From positions 43,930-107,929 of the forward strand of contig JANXDC010000010.1 of the NCBI GenBank assembly GCA_025059945.1: a DNA stretch of 64,000 bases, read 5' to 3'. A program made the translations under genes and the position numbers. Source of the DNA: Bacteroidota bacterium. GTDB taxonomy: Bacteria > Bacteroidota > Rhodothermia > JANXDC01. Below the pieces are notes generated by a model that saw only the letters and a list, made by a program, of their open reading frames with translations, made no database searches and was not told the origin of the DNA. How positions within the stretch are numbered: the stretch's first letter is position 1; every line of letters begins with the position of its first letter. This document shows, piece by piece, positions 61,027 to 64,000 of the stretch.

Positions 61027-63696
61027 CTAAGCTTCTCCGAGCACAGCCGCGATGGGCTTGCGCTTTAAAGCGGCCTGGGCTGCGGCCAGACGGGCCACCG
61101 GAACCCGATACGGAGAGCAGCTTACGTAATCGAGCCCCACGTTGAAGAAAAACTCCACCGAGGCCGGATCCCCGCCGTGTTCTCCGCAGATGCCCACCTT
61201 GAGCTCTGGGCGCGTCCGGCGGCCCCGCTCCGTGGCCATCTGCACCAGCTGCCCTACGCCCGCCTGATCCAGGGTCTGGAACGGATCGTCAGGCAGGATC
61301 TTGCCCTCCAGGTACTGGGGCAAAAACTTGCCCGCGTCATCGCGGCTGTAGCCGAAGGTGAGCTGGGTGAGATCGTTGGTGCCGAAGCTGAAGAACTGGG
61401 CCTCCTCGGCGATCTGATCGGCCACCAGCGCGGCACGCGGCACCTCGATCATGGTGCCCACTAAATACGAAACCTGCACGCCCTGCTCGCGCATCACCTC
61501 GGCGGCCACACGCTCGATGAGCTCCCGTTGATGACGCAGTTCTTCCGGCGTGCCCACAAGGGGAACCATGATCTCCGGATAGACGGCCCTACCCTCCTTG
61601 GCCATCCGGCAGGCGGCCTCCATGATGGCGCGCGCCTGCATTTCCGTGATCTCCGGATACGTGATCCCGAGGCGGCAGCCCCGATGTCCGAGCATGGGAT
61701 TGAGCTCATGAAGGGCCTGCACGCGGGCCCGGACTTGCTCCGGGCTCACGCCCAGGCGCTCGGCCATCTCCCGCTGTTGCTCCGGCTCCTGAGGCAGGAA
61801 TTCGTGCAGCGGGGGATCCAGCAACCGGATGGTCACGGGCAGCCCCTCCATTTCGCGGAAGATCGCGTAGAAGTCCTCCCGCTGCATAGGCAATAGTTTG
61901 GCCAAGGCCCGACGCCTCCCGGCCTCATCCTGGGCCAGGATCATTTCGCGCATCGCCCAGATGCGATCCCCCTCGAAGAACATATGCTCTGTGCGACAGA
62001 GCCCGATGCCCTCCGCCCCGAACCGGCGGGCCAGCCGGGCGTCCTCTGGGGTGTCGGCGTTGGTTCGTACGCGCAGGGTTCGGAATTGGTCGGCCCAGCT
62101 CATGAAGGTCGCAAAATCCCCGCTCATCTCGGGCTGGACCAGCTCCTCGGCGCCCAGAATAACCTCCCCCGTGGTGCCGTTAATGGAGATCCAGTCGCCC
62201 TCGCGCACCGTCACCTGGCCGTTGGTGAAGGATCTTGCGGCGTAGTCGATCACGATGTCCCCGCAGCCGGCCACGCAAGGCTTGCCCCAACCGCGCGCCA
62301 CCACGGCCGCATGGCTTGTCATGCCGCCCCGGCTGGTCAGGATGCCTTCTGCTGCGTGCATGCCCCCGACGTCCTCTGGAGAGGTCTCAATGCGCACCAG
62401 GATGACGCGCTCCCCTCGGGCGCGCCAGGCCTCGGCGTCTTCGGCAGAGAAAACGGCGCGTCCCACCGCCGCCCCAGGCGAGGCCGGAAGCCCGCGGCCG
62501 ACGACGCGCCCGGCTTTGCGATAGGCCTCCTCGTCCCGGAAGCGCGGGTGCAGCAGCTGATCGATGTGTCGGGGCTCGACCAGGTTGCGCACCGCCTCCT
62601 CAGGGCTAACCAGCCCCTCGCGGACCATGTCGACGGCGATCTTCACCGCAGCCGGTCCTGTGCGCTTGCCGTGACGGGTCTGCAGGATGTAGAGCCGAGC
62701 CTCCTGAACCGTGAACTCGATGTCCTGCATGTTCTTGTAGTGCCGCTCCAGTAAAGCGGCGATCTCCCAGAGCTGCTCGTATACTTCGGGCATCTGTGCC
62801 TTTAGGGCGGCGATGGGCAAGGGGGTCCGGATGCCCGCTACGACATCCTCACCTTGCGCGTTGATGAGGTACTCCCCGTAGAGCTCTCGCTCTCCGGTCG
62901 AAGGGTTGCGCGTAAAGCAGACGCCGGTGCCCGAGCTTTCGCCCATGTTGCCGAAGACCATTGTCTGCACGTTTACGGCCGTGCCCAATAGGCCTCGGAT
63001 TTTATTGATCTGCCGGTATTTGATGGCCCGTTCGCTGTTCCAGGACTCAAAGACCGCCCGAATGGCCCGATCCAGCTGCTCTCGGGGATCTTCCGGAAAC
63101 AAGTGCCCGGTGTGCTGCCGGTAGATGGCTTTGTATCGATTCGTGAGCTCGCGCAGGTCCTCGGCCGTAAGCTCGATGTCCTCACGTAGACCGCGTTCGC
63201 GCTTGAGCGCCTCCAGGGCTTCTTCGAAATGGGCGTGATCGACGCCCATCACCACGTCCCCGAACATGTCGATAAAACGCCGATAAGCGTCCCAGGCAAA
63301 GCGCGGGTTTTGGGTCTGGCGGATGAGGCCCTCGACCACAGCGTCGTTTATGCCCAAATTGAGAACCGTATCCATCATCCCGGGCATCGAAATCGCGGCG
63401 CCCGAGCGCACGGAGACAAGCAACGGGGCAGTCGGATCGCCAAAGCGGCGCCCCATGAGGCGCTCCACAAAGCCCAAGGCCTCCTCCACCTGTTCCCAGA
63501 GCTCCGGAGGATAGCTCTTGTCGTGCTCGTAGTAGTACCGACAGGCCTCGGTTGTAATGGTAAAGCCCGGCGGCACAGGCAAGCCGATGGCGCTCATCTC
63601 GGCTAGGTTTGCCCCCTTGCCGCCGAGAAGATCCCGCATATCGGCCCGACCCTCAGCCGACCCCCCGCCGAACGTATAGACCCATTTGTGCGACAT
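61027..63696 (-). CDS. ppdK: Pyruvate, phosphate dikinase
   Basis: Interconverts pyruvate, ATP and phosphate with phosphoenolpyruvate, AMP and pyrophosphate. The 889 residues match full-length PPDK: N-terminal ATP-grasp domain ([34 protein letters not shown]), the swivelling His domain with [19 protein letters not shown] (phospho-His), and the C-terminal PEP/pyruvate barrel ([26 protein letters not shown]). The start [11 protein letters not shown] follows AAGGAGAGGG; a long upstream opening is rejected. A TATATTTC box lies 40 bases before it. Confidence 0.96.
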   Translation of the reverse strand: MSHKWVYTFGGGSAEGRADMRDLLGGKGANLAEMSAIGLPVPPGFTITTEACRYYYEHDKSYPPELWEQVEEALGFVERLMGRRFGDPTAPLLVSVRSGAAISMPGMMDTVLNLGINDAVVEGLIRQTQNPRFAWDAYRRFIDMFGDVVMGVDHAHFEEALEALKRERGLREDIELTAEDLRELTNRYKAIYRQHTGHLFPEDPREQLDRAIRAVFESWNSERAIKYRQINKIRGLLGTAVNVQTMVFGNMGESSGTGVCFTRNPSTGERELYGEYLINAQGEDVVAGIRTPLPIAALKAQMPEVYEQLWEIAALLERHYKNMQDIEFTVQEARLYILQTRHGKRTGPAAVKIAVDMVREGLVSPEEAVRNLVEPRHIDQLLHPRFRDEEAYRKAGRVVGRGLPASPGAAVGRAVFSAEDAEAWRARGERVILVRIETSPEDVGGMHAAEGILTSRGGMTSHAAVVARGWGKPCVAGCGDIVIDYAARSFTNGQVTVREGDWISINGTTGEVILGAEELVQPEMSGDFATFMSWADQFRTLRVRTNADTPEDARLARRFGAEGIGLCRTEHMFFEGDRIWAMREMILAQDEAGRRRALAKLLPMQREDFYAIFREMEGLPVTIRLLDPPLHEFLPQEPEQQREMAERLGVSPEQVRARVQALHELNPMLGHRGCRLGITYPEITEMQARAIMEAACRMAKEGRAVYPEIMVPLVGTPEELRHQRELIERVAAEVMREQGVQVSYLVGTMIEVPRAALVADQIAEEAQFFSFGTNDLTQLTFGYSRDDAGKFLPQYLEGKILPDDPFQTLDQAGVGQLVQMATERGRRTRPELKVGICGEHGGDPASVEFFFNVGLDYVSCSPYRVPVARLAAAQAALKRKPIAAVLGEA

Positions 63697-63777
63697 AGGC
63701 CCTCTCCTTGCGTGCCGATTCATGGATGCCGCACGAAATATACCGCGCAGCGTCGTTCCTCGAAAAGAAAGGCCCCT

Positions 63778-63809
63778 AAAAAACGCTGGCCGGGCTCGCA
63801 AGCCCGGCC
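63778..63809 (-). terminator. Terminator of the flagellin gene
   Basis: A perfect 9-bp GC-rich stem GGCCGGGCT/AGCCCGGCC (63788-63796 and 63801-63809) with a CGCA loop; on the minus strand a TTTTTT run (63778-63783) follows after four bases. Placed 33 bases after the flagellin stop. Confidence 0.85.
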
Positions 63810-63841
63810 GGCGGGGTGGCGGTGAGTGTCCCCATAGGGGA

Positions 63842-64000
63842 TCACTGACGGAACAGAGCGAGCACCGCCTGTGGGTTGGCGTTGGCCTGCGCCAGGGCGA
63901 CCGTGGCCGTCTGCTGCAGGATCTGCAGCTTGGCCACACGCAGCTGCTCGCGGGCGAAGTCCGCATCGAAGACCCGGCTGCGCGCCCCCTCGGTGTTCGT
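63842..64000 (-). CDS. fliC: Flagellin, C-terminal end only
   Basis: The last 52 residues of a flagellin, reading out of the window. The conserved C-terminal D0 helix is visible: [20 protein letters not shown], then [24 protein letters not shown] before TGA. In flagellins this helix packs into the filament core. The gene ends with a strong terminator. Flagella in a Bacteroidota-like genome are unusual outside the Rhodothermota/related groups, so this helps limit the lineage. Confidence 0.93.
   Translation of the reverse strand, partial: TNTEGARSRVFDADFAREQLRVAKLQILQQTATVALAQANANPQAVLALFRQ

Noticed and set aside
61027..63966. PPDK with a 90-residue N-terminal extension
   Set aside because: PPDK starts at the KWVYTFGGG region; the extension is Arg/Ser-rich, and a good Shine-Dalgarno site lies before Met 63696.
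1..64000. CRISPR arrays, insertion sequences, prophage, rRNA and tRNA genes
   Set aside because: No spaced direct repeats, transposase motifs, phage structural genes or stable RNA genes were recognised; the two Xer proteins and the HNH protein look like housekeeping genes, not mobile elements.

Overview
The window is GC-rich, gene-dense chromosomal DNA (62 genes or gene remnants, very short spacers, many ATGA overlaps). It most likely comes from a thermophile-like, flagellated member of the Bacteroidota/Rhodothermota side of the tree. Sequence support for that placement: promoters of the Bacteroidota type (xTTGxx, 19 bases, TAnnTT) before at least five genes; an Mrp ATPase that lacks the CxxC motif; a pyruvate/branched-chain E1 with alpha and beta chains fused; a histone-H1-like Hc1 protein; an xer-hpf pair; a GldE-like CBS protein; and a DUF5683-like remnant. 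The species assignment is inference; no rRNA or tRNA gene is visible.

Layout. 1-3741: end of a complex I operon (nuoF partial, nuoG, nuoH), running directly into glycogen/maltodextrin genes (glgB, malQ), a divergent squalene/phytoene-synthase-like protein and a glycerate 2-kinase (to 9610). 9654-17987, minus strand: hpf, a first Xer recombinase, Hc1, an MBL hydrolase, hisI, a ZIP transporter, xerD, a 7TM-HD phosphodiesterase and a secreted beta-lactamase-fold hydrolase. 18088-23729: an SRPBCC protein facing a minus-strand operon of an M28 lipoprotein, prmA, ppx/gppA, mrp, nfu and phoH. 23861-31891, plus strand: lipoprotein, beta-CASP nuclease, M28 peptidase, fused E1, three small membrane proteins, mtnA. 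32234-35633, minus: moaD, moaE, a coiled-coil membrane protein, a penicillin acylase-family enzyme and a membrane protein in one tight operon. 35696-37034: a frameshifted gene and an HNH nuclease. 37464-42092: lon and recG. 42108-44017: a compact three-gene partner-switching module (response regulator-PP2C phosphatase, anti-sigma-type kinase, STAS protein). 44163-52331, minus: upp, mutL, a small membrane protein, rpsT, a GldE-like protein, enoyl-CoA hydratase, an unknown coiled-coil membrane protein, PspA, and a pyrimidine-nucleoside phosphorylase. 52434-59430: a TPR lipoprotein, aroA and a small gene on the other strand, then a TolC/MFP/ABC-ATPase set lacking a permease. 59427-64000, minus: a methyltransferase, a thioredoxin-like remnant, ppdK and the 3' end of a flagellin gene.

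How the genes work together. Complex I supplies respiration, GlgB/MalQ remodel storage glucan, and PPDK, the glycerate kinase and the fused E1 sit around phosphoenolpyruvate and pyruvate. HPF, PhoH, Lon, PspA and the partner-switching module are stress and stationary-phase functions. MutL, RecG and the two Xer proteins serve DNA repair and chromosome resolution. No prophage, insertion sequence or CRISPR array is visible. The items most worth a second look are the compact signalling module, the permease-less efflux set, the Asp-poor isoprenoid-synthase homologue, the compensating frameshifts at 35.7-36.5 kb, and the shared promoter grammar.
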